A stretch of 64,000 nucleotides of DNA. Source: Herbaspirillum sp. (lineage in GTDB: Bacteria > Pseudomonadota > Gammaproteobacteria > Burkholderiales > Burkholderiaceae_D). The stretch's first letter is position 1. The number at the start of each line of letters is the position of its first letter. Where the stretch lies: contig NZ_JAGIBI010000007.1 of the NCBI RefSeq assembly GCF_017744395.1, forward strand, positions 1 to 64,000, in the 5' to 3' direction. The notes under the pieces are model-generated. The model did not search any database, was not told where the DNA came from, and was given only the letters and a program-made list of their open reading frames with translations. Below are positions 8,401 through 17,665 of this stretch, piece by piece. The position numbers and the translations under genes were made by a program.

Positions 8401-8979
8401 TTAGGCCGGTGTCGTATGGACGTAACGATCATTGACCCGGGAGGTCAGGACATGATCCGCCCATACGCCATTGATATGCAGATAAGCGCGTGCCAAGCCT
8501 TCCCGTTCAAATCCAAGTTTGGCCAGCAGCCGTGCGCTGCGCAGATTTTCCGGGTGATGGTTGGCCATTACGCGGTGCAGATGCAATTCGTTGAAAACAA
8601 CGGCCAGTGCGCATGCAAGCGCTTCGTGCATGAGGCCTTGTCCTTCGCTCGCCGCATCGATGGAAAAACCGAGATGGCAGGCTTGGAAGGGGCCGCGGAT
8701 GATGTTGGTGAAGCTGCAGATGCCGGCGATGGCTGCCGGTTGGTTTTGCAGGGAGAACAGCAGATGCAGCGCCGAGCCGTTTTGCATCTGGTCGGCTTGT
8801 TCATGCAACTGGGCCTCGGCAGCGGCAAGGGTAAAGAAGGCCGGGGCGCGTTCCGGTTCCCATGCCTGCAGCCGCTCGCGGTTGCGCAGCCGATAGTCCA
8901 GTAGTGCCGTAGCATCTTGCAGACCCGCCGGGCGCAAGGCCAGTCGGGGCGTTTGCAAGGATGTCTGCCAGGCAGGCAT
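8401..8979 (-). CDS. GNAT N-acetyltransferase, RimJ/RimL-like
   Basis: A 192-residue GCN5-related acetyltransferase of the RimJ/RimL type (ribosomal-protein or small-amine N-acetylation with acetyl-CoA). The N-terminal TPRLALRP strand, the HLGFSIDAASEGQGLMHEA segment with the acetyl-CoA loop (EGQGLM in place of the usual Q/RxxGxG/A), and the C-terminal HHPENLRSARLLAKLGFEREG are typical. Only 3 bases separate it from the upstream hexapeptide-repeat gene on the same strand, so the two form an operon. The acceptor substrate is unknown. Confidence 0.9.
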   Translation of the reverse strand: MPAWQTSLQTPRLALRPAGLQDATALLDYRLRNRERLQAWEPERAPAFFTLAAAEAQLHEQADQMQNGSALHLLFSLQNQPAAIAGICSFTNIIRGPFQACHLGFSIDAASEGQGLMHEALACALAVVFNELHLHRVMANHHPENLRSARLLAKLGFEREGLARAYLHINGVWADHVLTSRVNDRYVHTTPA

Positions 8980-8982
8980 GGA

Positions 8983-9543
8983 TCAGAACTCGTTCTGCAG
9001 TTTCTTGTACCCCTGCACCAGTTCATTGTTGGTGCGGGCCACGTTTTCCGAGAATTCGGAGGCGGCCTCCGAGACGCGGCCGATGGTCGAGAGGTCGGTC
9101 TTGGGGCCGATGCGCTCGGTCGAGGGGACGTAAAAGCCCGGCGGCAGGTCGCAGCCGTCGACCACGGCGTTGTGGCGCACCACGCAGCCCTTGCCGATGC
9201 TGCAGTTGAACAGCACGCTGTTGAAGCCGATGAAGGCTTCGTCGCCGACGCTGCAGGGGCCGTGGACGATGGCGCGGTGGGCGATCGAGGTGCGCTCACC
9301 GATGGTGACGGCGGCGCCGGACTTGGAGTGGATTACCACGCCGTCCTGGATGTTGGAGTGGGCGCCGATGACGATGGCTTCCATCTCGCCGTTGGCGTCG
9401 ACTTCGTCGGCGCGGATCACGGCGTAGGGGCCGATGAAGACATTCTCATGGACGATCACCTTGCCGCACAGGATGGCGGTCTGGTCGACATAGGCGGATT
9501 CGTGGACTTGGGGCCGGTGGCCCGATGGGTTGCGGCGTAGCAT
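8983..9543 (-). CDS. Gamma-carbonic-anhydrase-like left-handed beta-helix protein
   Basis: A 186-residue hexapeptide-repeat protein of the gamma-carbonic anhydrase family (trimeric left-handed beta-helix with a C-terminal helix). Three His residues sit where the gamma-class zinc ligands are expected: VVIHS, TSIAHRAIVHG (two). This supports metal binding, though many bacterial homologues have no proven carbonic anhydrase activity. The ATG at 9543 (MLRRNPSGHRPQ) is chosen because the conserved repeats begin shortly after and AGGAGAG precedes it. It is in operon with the GNAT gene downstream. Carbon dioxide hydration is possible; an acyltransferase role is less likely given the intact His set. 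Confidence 0.85.
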   Translation of the reverse strand: MLRRNPSGHRPQVHESAYVDQTAILCGKVIVHENVFIGPYAVIRADEVDANGEMEAIVIGAHSNIQDGVVIHSKSGAAVTIGERTSIAHRAIVHGPCSVGDEAFIGFNSVLFNCSIGKGCVVRHNAVVDGCDLPPGFYVPSTERIGPKTDLSTIGRVSEAASEFSENVARTNNELVQGYKKLQNEF

Positions 9544-9833
9544 GGGGGACGCTCTCCTGGATCTGGAATGGGCCGGTTGCCGTTGCCGCGGGCCAATGCG
9601 CGTTCGGCAGGGCAAACCGGGTAGCGATCATACCTTGTTTGGCATGCGGCCGCCCGGATGTGGATTCCGGTCCGGCAGCGGGCTGCGGCAATATGTCGCA
9701 GCCTTTCCCGGTGGCGGCCGGATTCGCTAAGTGCTTGTGCCGAAAGGGTTTTTCTTCGCAAGCGGATGGAGCTTGGGACACCGGGCGCACGGGGCGCCTC
9801 CGCGCGTTGCGGCGGCCGTGCTAGATTCGCGCG

Positions 9834-10268
9834 ATGGGGAATGAATATAACAATCGGTGCACGCGCATCCTGCTCTCGGCGCCTGCCGTATGGAGCGCGG
9901 TGCTGCTGATGCTTGCCATGGCGCTGCTGCCGGCCGCGGCGCGCCTGGCGAGTGCAATGGCCGATGGCCAGCGGACTTTTCTGCAGGACATTTGCACCGC
10001 TTATTCCATCCCCGCGAGCGCCGCGCTCTCTCACGCGGCAAGCGCTTCTTCAAGCGCGGACGGCAACGATGCCCCCGCTCCGCTGAAAGCCATGACGGCA
10101 TGCCCTTATTGTCTGCTGCAGGCTGAGTTGTCTTATCCGGTCCAGCCGCCGGCATTGGCCGCAGCGGTCCTGCAGCCGTTGTACTTCCTGCCGCGCCTGT
10201 TCCATCTGGCGCCATCGCCGCTGTTCATCTGGCTCAATGCCTTGTCGCGGGCGCCGCCGGCGGCCTGA
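9834..10268 (+). CDS. DUF2946 family protein (copper-context small membrane protein)
   Basis: A 144-residue protein with one N-terminal hydrophobic helix (about residues 14-38) and the DUF2946 pattern: an early Cys in QDICTAYS and a CPYC motif in the second half (TACPYCLLQAE), plus a second hydrophobic stretch near the C-terminus. DUF2946 proteins are commonly found next to TonB receptors and copper-handling genes and may bind metal through these cysteines. Here it precedes a TonB-dependent receptor by 89 bases on the same strand. The biochemical function is unknown; a metal link is inferred from the motif and neighbour. Confidence 0.8.
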   Translation: MGNEYNNRCTRILLSAPAVWSAVLLMLAMALLPAAARLASAMADGQRTFLQDICTAYSIPASAALSHAASASSSADGNDAPAPLKAMTACPYCLLQAELSYPVQPPALAAAVLQPLYFLPRLFHLAPSPLFIWLNALSRAPPAA

Positions 10269-10357
10269 GCTTCCTTCGTTTTCTCCTGAATTCCAGTCAG
10301 CCGACCATCAGGCGGGATTGCGCGTGCGATCTCGCCTACCGATTTTTATCGTTCGCC

Positions 10358-12646
10358 ATGCGCCAATTATCCGCCGTTCATTCCTTATCCTTCCGATTCA
10401 AACCGCGCCCGCTGATGCTGGCCCTGCTGTCCGCCTGGAGCGGCGCCGTCCTGGCACAGGCGGCCGACGCCTTGCCCGCCATCGAAGTGCGCGAGACCGC
10501 CTCGGCCGCCGAGCGCAAGCAACTGCCGCAGACCAGCGCCAGCGTCACGGCGGCGGCCGCCGCCGACGGCATCAACGTCACCGATGCCTCCGATGCGCTG
10601 AAGTACCTGCCCAGCCTCACGGTGCGCAAGCGCTACATCGGCGACACCCAATCGCCGCTGGCCACGCGCACCACCGGCGTGAACGCCAGCGCGCGCAGCC
10701 TGGTGTATGCCGACGGCATCCTGCTCTCGGCGCTGGTGAACAACAACAACGGCAACGGTTCGCCGCGCTGGTTCATGGTGGCGCCGGAAGAGATCGAGCG
10801 CATCGACGTCATGTACGGCCCGTTCGCCGCCGAGTACCCGGGCAACTCCTACGGCGCGGTGACCGAGATCGTCACGCGCATGCCGGAGCGTTTCGAGGCC
10901 AGCGTCAAGGCACTGTATTCGCAGCAGGATTTCAGCCAGTACGGCAGCGGCGGCACCTACCGGGCGCAGGAGTACAACGTTTCGCTGGGCGACCGCAGCG
11001 GGGCGCTGGCGTGGCGTTTCTCGGCCAACCACCTGGACAGTTTTTCGCCGCCGGTGACCTATATCACCTCCGGCGCCGCTCCGGCCGGCACGACCGGCGC
11101 AGTGGCCGCGCAGGACCGCACCGGCAAGCCGATCTACGTGCTGGGTGCGGGCAACCTTACGCACACCGTGCAGGATACGGCGCGGCTGAAGTTTTCCTAC
11201 GATTTCACGCCGACGCTGACGGCCACCTACACGCTGGGCATGTGGCAGAACCAGGCCAACGCCAATCCGCAGACTTTCCTTAGGAACGCAGCCGGCGCGC
11301 CGGCCTATGGCAACGGTTTTTCCGCCAACAGCGTGGACCAGCAGCAATGGATGCAAGGCCTGGAGTTGCGCAGCAAGACCGGCGGCGCGTGGGATTTGCA
11401 GGTGGCGGCGTCCACCATGTCGGCTTCGCGCGACCTGACGCGCACTTCCACTGCCGCTTTCCCGGCTGGCGCCGGCGGCGGCGCGGGCACCATCGCCGAT
11501 GCCGGCGGCACCGGCTGGAGCACGCTCGACGCCAAGGGCATCTGGCGGCCGGAAGACGGCGCCGGCCGGCGCGGTGCGCATACGGTCAGCTTCGGCGCCC
11601 ATTACGACCGCTATACGCTGGCCACGCCGACCTGGAATACCGCGAGCTGGGTTTCCGGCGGCAGCGGCACGCTGGCATCCGACTCGCGCGGCAAGACCGA
11701 GACCTCGGCGCTGTGGGCGCAGGACGTCTGGCGCCTTGTCCCGGCGCTCAAGGCCACGCTGGGGGCGCGCTACGAGCAATGGCGGGCGTTCGGCGGCTAT
11801 AACTTCAACACCATCGCCAGCGGCGCCGGTTTTCCGGTCAACCAGCCGGCGGTGAGCAGCAATGGCGTCTCCCCCAAGGCGTCGCTGGCGTGGGCGATCG
11901 ACGACCAGTGGCTGGCCACCTTGTCGAGTGGCCGAGCCATCCGTTTTCCCACGGTGGGCGAGCTGTACCAGAACATCTTGTCGGGTGGGGTGTATTTGCA
12001 GGCCAATCCTTACCTGAAGCCGGAGAAGGTCTGGTCGACCGAGCTGGCCATTGAGCGCGCGCTGGCCGAGGGGCAGGGGAAATGGCGGGTGTCGCTGTTC
12101 GAGGAACGCGTCAGCGACGCGCTGATCTCGCAATCGGCATCCTTCAACGGCGGCGTCGCCTCCTTCACACAGAACGTCGACAAGACGCGCCAGCGCGGCA
12201 TCGAGGCGGCTTTCGAACGGAACGACTTGCTGTTGCGCGGCTTTTCACTGAACGGCAGCGTGACCTATGTGGATGCCCGCATCCTGGCCAACAGCACCTA
12301 TGTGCCGACCACTGCCGGCGCCACTTCCGTGGGCAAGCGCACGCCGTATGTGCCGGAGTGGCGCGCCACGCTGGTGGCGACCTACAAGCCGGACGACCGC
12401 TGGAGCTATACGCTGGCCGGCCGCTACAGCGGCCGCGTGTACGCGACGGTGGACAATACCGATGTCAACAGCCATACCTACCAGGGATTCGACGGCTACA
12501 CCGTGTTCGACGCGCGCGTGCGCTATCGTTTCGACCGGCACTGGAGCGGCGCGGTCGGCGTGGACAACCTGACCAACCGGGACTATTTCCTGTTCCATCC
12601 GTTTCCGCAGCGGACGGTGTTTGCGGAGCTGAAGTACGACTTTTGA
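10358..12646 (+). CDS. TonB-dependent outer-membrane receptor, ligand unknown
   Basis: A 762-residue outer-membrane TonB-dependent receptor. A long signal peptide ends near LAQAADA; the plug (about residues 45-170) contains DALKYLPSLTVRKRY, TTGVNASARSLVYADG and DVMYGPFAAEYPGNSYG, and the barrel ends in KYDF. It differs clearly from the Fiu-type receptor at 2496. DUF2946 just upstream suggests a metal, possibly copper, but no Met/His-rich loops typical of OprC-like copper receptors stand out. No Fur box was seen upstream. Confident as a receptor, not as to ligand. Confidence 0.88.
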   Translation: MRQLSAVHSLSFRFKPRPLMLALLSAWSGAVLAQAADALPAIEVRETASAAERKQLPQTSASVTAAAAADGINVTDASDALKYLPSLTVRKRYIGDTQSPLATRTTGVNASARSLVYADGILLSALVNNNNGNGSPRWFMVAPEEIERIDVMYGPFAAEYPGNSYGAVTEIVTRMPERFEASVKALYSQQDFSQYGSGGTYRAQEYNVSLGDRSGALAWRFSANHLDSFSPPVTYITSGAAPAGTTGAVAAQDRTGKPIYVLGAGNLTHTVQDTARLKFSYDFTPTLTATYTLGMWQNQANANPQTFLRNAAGAPAYGNGFSANSVDQQQWMQGLELRSKTGGAWDLQVAASTMSASRDLTRTSTAAFPAGAGGGAGTIADAGGTGWSTLDAKGIWRPEDGAGRRGAHTVSFGAHYDRYTLATPTWNTASWVSGGSGTLASDSRGKTETSALWAQDVWRLVPALKATLGARYEQWRAFGGYNFNTIASGAGFPVNQPAVSSNGVSPKASLAWAIDDQWLATLSSGRAIRFPTVGELYQNILSGGVYLQANPYLKPEKVWSTELAIERALAEGQGKWRVSLFEERVSDALISQSASFNGGVASFTQNVDKTRQRGIEAAFERNDLLLRGFSLNGSVTYVDARILANSTYVPTTAGATSVGKRTPYVPEWRATLVATYKPDDRWSYTLAGRYSGRVYATVDNTDVNSHTYQGFDGYTVFDARVRYRFDRHWSGAVGVDNLTNRDYFLFHPFPQRTVFAELKYDF

Positions 12647-12680
12647 TGGTGGTGCCAGCGTCGTTTGCCGGGCAAGGGCG

Positions 12681-14063
12681 TCAGGCGGCCTTTTCCCTGC
12701 GCGGCTCGCCCAATCCCATTTCCTTGCGGAAGATATCCTCCATCTCGCGCCGCACGCGGATCGCCTCGAGCGATGCGTCGATGGCGACGTCCGCCCAGCT
12801 CACCGTATGGCCGGCCGCGACCGGCCGCTGCAGCACGATGCCGTGCGCCAGGCCGATGGGCAGCGCCTCGTGCCTGAGCGAGGCGGCGGCCGGCATCAGC
12901 TTGCCGTAGACCATGTAGCCGCCTTCGCCGTCGAGTTTCTCGCCCGGCTTGAGGTCGCGCTTGGCGACCGCCACCGTATCGCCCGCGAAGCCCCGGGTGT
13001 CGCCGGTCGGCTGGCCGCGCACGGCGATGCTGGCCACCGAATAGCCCAGTTCCAGGCCGATCAGGTGGTAGGGTTTGTACATGGAGGCGAAGCGGCCGCT
13101 GGCGTCGGTCTTCAAGCCGTATTGGGCGAAGCAGTCGCGCACGTAGTCGGTGGGCGCTTCGAAGGTGACGTATACGCCCCAGCGCAGGTCGCGGAACACC
13201 GGGCGGCCGTCGCGCTCCAGCGACGACACCACTTCCACCGTCCCCGAATGCGGCAGGATGCCGCCGTCCGCTTGCGGGCGCAGGATGCCTGGCAGGTCGT
13301 CCACGCCGCAGGGCGGGAAGGCCAGGCCGGTATCGGCCGGGCGCAGGCCGCAGGCATTGGAGACGGCGGCCATCTCCAGCGCCGACTTGGTGCCGTCGAG
13401 GAAGGAGTTGAACATCTGCGGGTTGAAGTCGCCGCCGGCCACCTGCTGTTCGCTGAAGCCGTAGTGGCCCCACACCGTGTCCGGCGTGGACTGGTGGTAG
13501 ACCGGCAGGTACTTGGTGCCCTTGCCGGCGCAGACTACGTTGAAGCCTGAGGTGCGCGCCCAGTCCACCATCTCGGCGATCAGCGCCGGCTGGTCGCCGT
13601 AGGCCATCGAATAGATGATGCCGGCCTCGGCCGCGCGGCGCGCCAGGAGCGGGCCGGCCAGGGCGTCGGCTTCGACGTTGACCATGATGATGTGCTTCTT
13701 GTGCTGGCAGCACAGCAGCGTATGGCGGATGCCGGCGGCCGGGCTGCCGGTGGCGTCGATCACGATGTCCAGTTCCGGGCGCGCGATCATCGCCTCGGCG
13801 TCGTCCTGCACGAAGGTGATGCCGTGCCGCAGCGCCTCGTCCCACGAGCGCGCCGCGTACTGTTCGGCTTTCCAGCCGACTCGCTGCAGCGATTGCCGGG
13901 CGCGCTGCGGCGACAGGTCTGCGATGCCCAGCAGGTGCACGCCCGGCGTGCGCGGCACCTGCGACAGGAACATCGAGCCGAACTTGCCGGCCCCGATCAG
14001 GCCCACCCGCACCGGCTTGCCCTGTTCGGCCAGCGCCTTGAGTTGATTGAACATCGTTGCCAT
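12681..14063 (-). CDS. NAD(P)-dependent oxidoreductase with C-terminal SAF domain (COG4091 type)
   Basis: A 460-residue protein joining an N-terminal Rossmann dehydrogenase domain (VGLIGAGKFGSMF, about residues 21-33) to a C-terminal SAF domain (RDLKPGEKLDGEGGYMVYG). This homoserine-dehydrogenase-like family is often found in sugar-acid or polyol catabolic loci, but enzymatic function is mostly unassigned; homoserine dehydrogenase itself is unlikely. The ATG at 14063 has GAGGAGACGG upstream. It is divergent from a LysR regulator at 14206 with 142 bases between, which suggests substrate-induced expression. No partner catabolic genes are adjacent. Confidence 0.85.
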   Translation of the reverse strand: MATMFNQLKALAEQGKPVRVGLIGAGKFGSMFLSQVPRTPGVHLLGIADLSPQRARQSLQRVGWKAEQYAARSWDEALRHGITFVQDDAEAMIARPELDIVIDATGSPAAGIRHTLLCCQHKKHIIMVNVEADALAGPLLARRAAEAGIIYSMAYGDQPALIAEMVDWARTSGFNVVCAGKGTKYLPVYHQSTPDTVWGHYGFSEQQVAGGDFNPQMFNSFLDGTKSALEMAAVSNACGLRPADTGLAFPPCGVDDLPGILRPQADGGILPHSGTVEVVSSLERDGRPVFRDLRWGVYVTFEAPTDYVRDCFAQYGLKTDASGRFASMYKPYHLIGLELGYSVASIAVRGQPTGDTRGFAGDTVAVAKRDLKPGEKLDGEGGYMVYGKLMPAAASLRHEALPIGLAHGIVLQRPVAAGHTVSWADVAIDASLEAIRVRREMEDIFRKEMGLGEPRREKAA

Positions 14064-14205
14064 GCCGTCTCCTCGTTGGATGTGTGGGTTGCCGCGATCC
14101 GGCAATCCTTGTGGAGAAAAGGGTAGCATTGGGAATTTCGCGCGTAAATGCAGGAATTTGCACATTCGTCGTGCGGTAAATCACATATCCAACAAGGCTG
14201 AAACC

Positions 14206-15135
14206 ATGAGGAAATTCGACTGGGACGACCTGCAAGCCTTCCTGGCGGTGGTGCGCGCCGGGCGCCTGACGGTGGCCGCGCGCAAGCTGGGGGTGGACCA
14301 TTCCACGCTGAGCAGGCGTATCGCCGGGCTGGAGCAGGCAATCGGCGCCACGCTGTTCGACCGCCGCTCGGCCGGTTATGCGCTGACCGCCGAAGGCGAG
14401 CGCCTGGTGCCGGATGCCGAGGCGATGGAAAACCTGGCGATCCGCATCCGCTCGCGCCAGGACGACGCGGCCCAGGGCCTGACCGGGTCGGTGCGCATCG
14501 GCACGCCGGAGGCCTGGGGCACCTATTTCCTGGCGCCTGAGCTGAAGGAGCTGGCGCGCCTGCATCCCGAGCTGGAAGTGGAGCTGGTAGCCAACCCGCG
14601 CATGTTCAGCCTTTCCCAGCGGGAAGCCGACATCGCGGTGAGCATGACGCGGCCGGAAAAGGGCCGACTGGTTGCGCGCCGCCTCAACGACTATGAGCTG
14701 GGCATCTATGCCGCCCCCGGCTACCTGGCCGAACATGGCGAGGTCACCCGCCGGCAACTGGAACGGCATCGCTGGGTCGGCTATATCGAAGACCTGATGT
14801 GGTCTTCCGAGCTGGATTACCTGGGGGAGATTTCAGCGTCGCTGGCGCCGCACATCCGGATTTCCAATGTGATCAGCCAGGTGCAGGCGGTCGCCGCCGG
14901 CGTCGGCCTGGGGGTGCTGCCGTGTTTTCTGGCGCGGCGGGAGCCGGGGCTGGTCCGGGTCCTTCCCGGCGAGATCAGCCTCACGCGTTCCTACTGGCTG
15001 CTCACGCACGCCGATGCGCGCGACCTGGTGCGGGTACAGGTGGTGGCCGACTTCATCGTCAGCCGCCTGGCTGCGCTTGGCAGGGATTTCTGGATGGACA
15101 CGGCGCAACCGGCCGGCGGAGGGAGGGGCGATTGA
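14206..15135 (+). CDS. LysR family transcriptional regulator
   Basis: A 309-residue LysR-type regulator with an N-terminal winged helix-turn-helix (LQAFLAVVRAGRLTVAARKL and HSTLSRRIAGLEQ, residues 7-45) and a substrate-binding-like effector domain from about residue 90. The ATG at 14206 matches the usual LysR start (MRKFDWDDLQAF). It is divergent from the SAF-domain oxidoreductase at 12681-14063 and is its probable regulator. The intergenic region contains AATGCAGGAATTTGCACATT, a TGCA-N6-TGCA arrangement that could be part of the operator. The effector is unknown. Confidence 0.92.
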   Translation: MRKFDWDDLQAFLAVVRAGRLTVAARKLGVDHSTLSRRIAGLEQAIGATLFDRRSAGYALTAEGERLVPDAEAMENLAIRIRSRQDDAAQGLTGSVRIGTPEAWGTYFLAPELKELARLHPELEVELVANPRMFSLSQREADIAVSMTRPEKGRLVARRLNDYELGIYAAPGYLAEHGEVTRRQLERHRWVGYIEDLMWSSELDYLGEISASLAPHIRISNVISQVQAVAAGVGLGVLPCFLARREPGLVRVLPGEISLTRSYWLLTHADARDLVRVQVVADFIVSRLAALGRDFWMDTAQPAGGGRGD

Positions 15136-15189
15136 GGGCGAAGACTGGGCAGGCGGGGAAGCAGGGGAAGCGGGCAGGGACTCCGGCCG

Positions 15190-15378
15190 TTAGTTGCTGC
15201 GCGCCTTCTCGATGGTTTCGCGCGCGGCTTCCAGCATGGCGGTCGGCTCGGGGGCGTTCGACTCCAGGTAGTGGTTTTCCAGCGTGACGGCGAGGTCGCT
15301 CATCTTTTCCGACAGCTCGGCCAGGGCCACGCTGAGCTCGCACATCAGTGCGGAGATGTTTTTCGGAGACTGGGCCAT
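15190..15378 (-). CDS. Small helical protein of unknown function
   Basis: A 62-residue, acidic, largely helical protein (MAQSPKNISALMCELSV...), with heptad-like spacing of hydrophobics across most of its length suggesting a short coiled coil. The ATG at 15378 follows AAGGAAGCAGCC. It is a stand-alone gene between the convergent LysR gene and the chemoreceptor. No family is recognised. Good ribosome-binding site and codon use typical of the genome support it as real. Confidence 0.65.
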   Translation of the reverse strand: MAQSPKNISALMCELSVALAELSEKMSDLAVTLENHYLESNAPEPTAMLEAARETIEKARSN

Positions 15379-15589
15379 GGCTGCTTCCTTTTCAGAGTGC
15401 TGTCCTCCTGTTGGCAAGTCCGGTGATGCGATGCGGCGCCAGCAAAGCAGGTACAAACCGATTGTGTAGCAAGTTCTCGATCATTCTATGACGAATACAT
15501 CTTGGACTGTTGGGCGTCGTAAAGGTGCGAAGAAAAAATGTAAGAAGGGCATCAAATCTCACCAATATCCATATCGGCCGAATAAAAAT

Positions 15590-15616
15590 GAGAAAAGCCC
15601 GCACTGGGCGGGCTTG
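15590..15616 (-). terminator. Intrinsic terminator after the Cache chemoreceptor gene
   Basis: On the minus strand AAGCCCGC pairs with GCGGGCTT around a 5-base loop and ends in TTTTCTC. It lies about 60 bases past the chemoreceptor stop. The rest of 15379-15589 holds no gene I can support. Confidence 0.8.
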
Positions 15617-15673
15617 GCCTGCGGCGCCAGGCCGATGATGCGGCCTGGCAACAAGATCGGGCAGGAAGGCTGA

Positions 15674-17461
15674 TCAGAAGGTTTCCCAATCCCCTTCGTC
15701 GTCGCCGGCCGGCAGGCGCGAGGGCGATCGCGCGGCGGGTTGGGCGGCCGGCTTGGCTGTCGTTGCCGCCTCCGTTTTGGCGGCGGGACGCGCAGCGGGT
15801 TTGGCTGGCGCTGGACGGGCTGCGGCCGCAACAGGCTTCTTGGCGGCTGGCGCGCTCATCCGGGGGCGCGGCGCAGATGCCGCGGCGGCCGCCGGGATGC
15901 CGTGCGCCTGCGCGGCATCGACGCGGAAGCGGCTGACCAGCCCGGCCAGGGTGGATGCCTGGTCCTGCAGCGACTGGGCTGCCGCGGCGGCTTGCTCGAC
16001 CAGCGCGGCGTTCTGCTGCGTGCTTTCATCCATCTGCGAGATGGCGCTGCCCACTTCGGCGATGCCGGCGCTCTGCTCCTGGCTGGCCGAACTGATCTCG
16101 CCGACGATATCGGCCACGCGCTTGACGCTGGCGACCACCTCGGTCATGGTCGCGCCGGCCTGTTCAACCAGCTTGCTGCCGGTATCCACCTTGGCCACCG
16201 AATCGTCGATCAGGGTCTTGATCTCCTTGGCCGCCGCTGCCGAACGTTGCGCCAGCGAACGCACTTCCGACGCCACCACGGCGAAGCCGCGGCCCTGCTC
16301 GCCGGCGCGGGCCGCTTCCACCGCGGCATTGAGCGCCAGGATATTGGTCTGGAAGGCGATGCCGTCGATCACGCCGATGATGTCGGCAATCTTGTGCGAG
16401 CTCTGGGTGATGCCTTCCATCGTCTGCACCACCTGGCCGACCACGCTGCCGCCCTGGATCGCCACTTCCGACGCCGATTCGGCCAACTGGTTGGCCTGGC
16501 GCGCGTTGTCGGCGTTCTGCTTGACGGTGGAGGTCAGTTCTTCCATGGCCGAGGCGGTCTCTTCCAGGGAGCCGGCCTGCTGCTCGGTGCGGCCGGACAG
16601 ATCGAGGTTGCCGCTGGCGATTTCGCTGGAAGCGGTGGCGATGGTGTCGGCCGAAGTCTTGATGTTGGAGATGGTCGACAGCAGCGAGTCGCGCATGCTG
16701 CGCACGGAGAACAGCAGGCTGCCGGTATCGCCCGGCCGGATTTCGATATTGGGCGTGAGGTCGCCCTGGGCGATGCGGTTGGCGACTTCGGCCGCTTGCG
16801 ACGGATCGCCGCCGATGGTGCGCATGATGCCGCGGTTGATGTACACCACCAGCGCCACCAGCGCCAGCGACACCACCGCGAACAGCGCGATCATCTGCCA
16901 CAGCGTGCGCATGAAGGAGGCATTGATGTCGTCGACGTAGACGCCGGTGGTTAGGTTCCAGTCCCAGGGCTTGTAGCCGATCACGAAGGAGGTCTTGGCC
17001 ACTGGTTCCGAGGCGCCCACCTTGGGCCACAGGTAGTTGACGAAGCCGCCTTCGGGAGGCGCGCCGGCTTTCGTGATTTCGACGAACAGCAGCGTCCCGG
17101 CCGGGTCCTTGAAATTGGACAGGTCCTTGCCGTCAAGCTCGGGCTTGATCGGGTGCATCACGATCACCTGCTTGGAAGTGGAGATCGAAAAGTAGCCGTC
17201 GGTGCCGTAGCGCAGGCTCTTGATGGCGGCGATGGCGCGTTTCTGGGCTTCTTCCTTGGGCAGGGCGCCGCTGTCGGCCTGCGCGCCGTAGCCTTTGACC
17301 AGCGACAGGGCGGTCTGGCCGATGTTGGTCAGGTCGTTCCTGCGTTCTTCCAGGCGGATATTGCGCACGGTAACCGCGCTGAAGATCGAGATCGCAAACA
17401 GTGCGACCAGGCTTAAGGCGAGTGGCAGCCAAAGTTTCTTGCTGAATGATAATTGGCTCAT
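15674..17461 (-). CDS. Methyl-accepting chemotaxis protein, single-Cache type, with CheR-tether tail
   Basis: A 595-residue chemoreceptor. Transmembrane helix 1 (about residues 7-28) is followed by a periplasmic single Cache (sCache_2-like) sensor containing [10 protein letters not shown] and [14 protein letters not shown], transmembrane helix 2 (about 190-210), a HAMP domain, and the cytoplasmic signalling hairpin with [22 protein letters not shown] long Ala/Pro/Lys-rich flexible linker leads to the final DWETF, the pentapeptide type that docks CheR and sometimes CheB. The start at 17461 lies about 95 bases downstream of a near-consensus sigma-28 promoter, so it is expressed with the flagellar late genes. 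The ligand is unknown; sCache_2 domains often sense small organic acids. Confidence 0.95.
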   Translation of the reverse strand: MSQLSFSKKLWLPLALSLVALFAISIFSAVTVRNIRLEERRNDLTNIGQTALSLVKGYGAQADSGALPKEEAQKRAIAAIKSLRYGTDGYFSISTSKQVIVMHPIKPELDGKDLSNFKDPAGTLLFVEITKAGAPPEGGFVNYLWPKVGASEPVAKTSFVIGYKPWDWNLTTGVYVDDINASFMRTLWQMIALFAVVSLALVALVVYINRGIMRTIGGDPSQAAEVANRIAQGDLTPNIEIRPGDTGSLLFSVRSMRDSLLSTISNIKTSADTIATASSEIASGNLDLSGRTEQQAGSLEETASAMEELTSTVKQNADNARQANQLAESASEVAIQGGSVVGQVVQTMEGITQSSHKIADIIGVIDGIAFQTNILALNAAVEAARAGEQGRGFAVVASEVRSLAQRSAAAAKEIKTLIDDSVAKVDTGSKLVEQAGATMTEVVASVKRVADIVGEISSASQEQSAGIAEVGSAISQMDESTQQNAALVEQAAAAAQSLQDQASTLAGLVSRFRVDAAQAHGIPAAAAASAPRPRMSAPAAKKPVAAAARPAPAKPAARPAAKTEAATTAKPAAQPAARSPSRLPAGDDEGDWETF

Positions 17462-17556
17462 GATGGAGTCTCCCTGGATTGAATGATGTCGCTTCGGTGT
17501 CTGTGCACCGTGGAAATTCCATTGCGCTTGCGTGGGCATGGATGAGCGTAACACCG

Positions 17557-17584
17557 TTATCGGCGTGCTATCCAGATAACTTTA
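17557..17584 (-). promoter_or_regulatory. Sigma-28 (FliA) promoter of the chemoreceptor gene
   Basis: Reading the minus strand, TAAAGTTA (17584-17577), a 12-base spacer, and GCCGATAA (17564-17557) match the flagellar sigma-28 consensus TAAAGTTT-N11-GCCGATAA with one mismatch and one extra spacer base. The position about 95 bases before the chemoreceptor start fits. Confidence 0.85.
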
Positions 17585-17665
17585 CGCAGGAAAGGGACGG
17601 CCGCTTTCAGGGAACAGCGTTGCAATTGCCCGGCATCTCATGCGATTGGGCAAAACCGCCGATTT

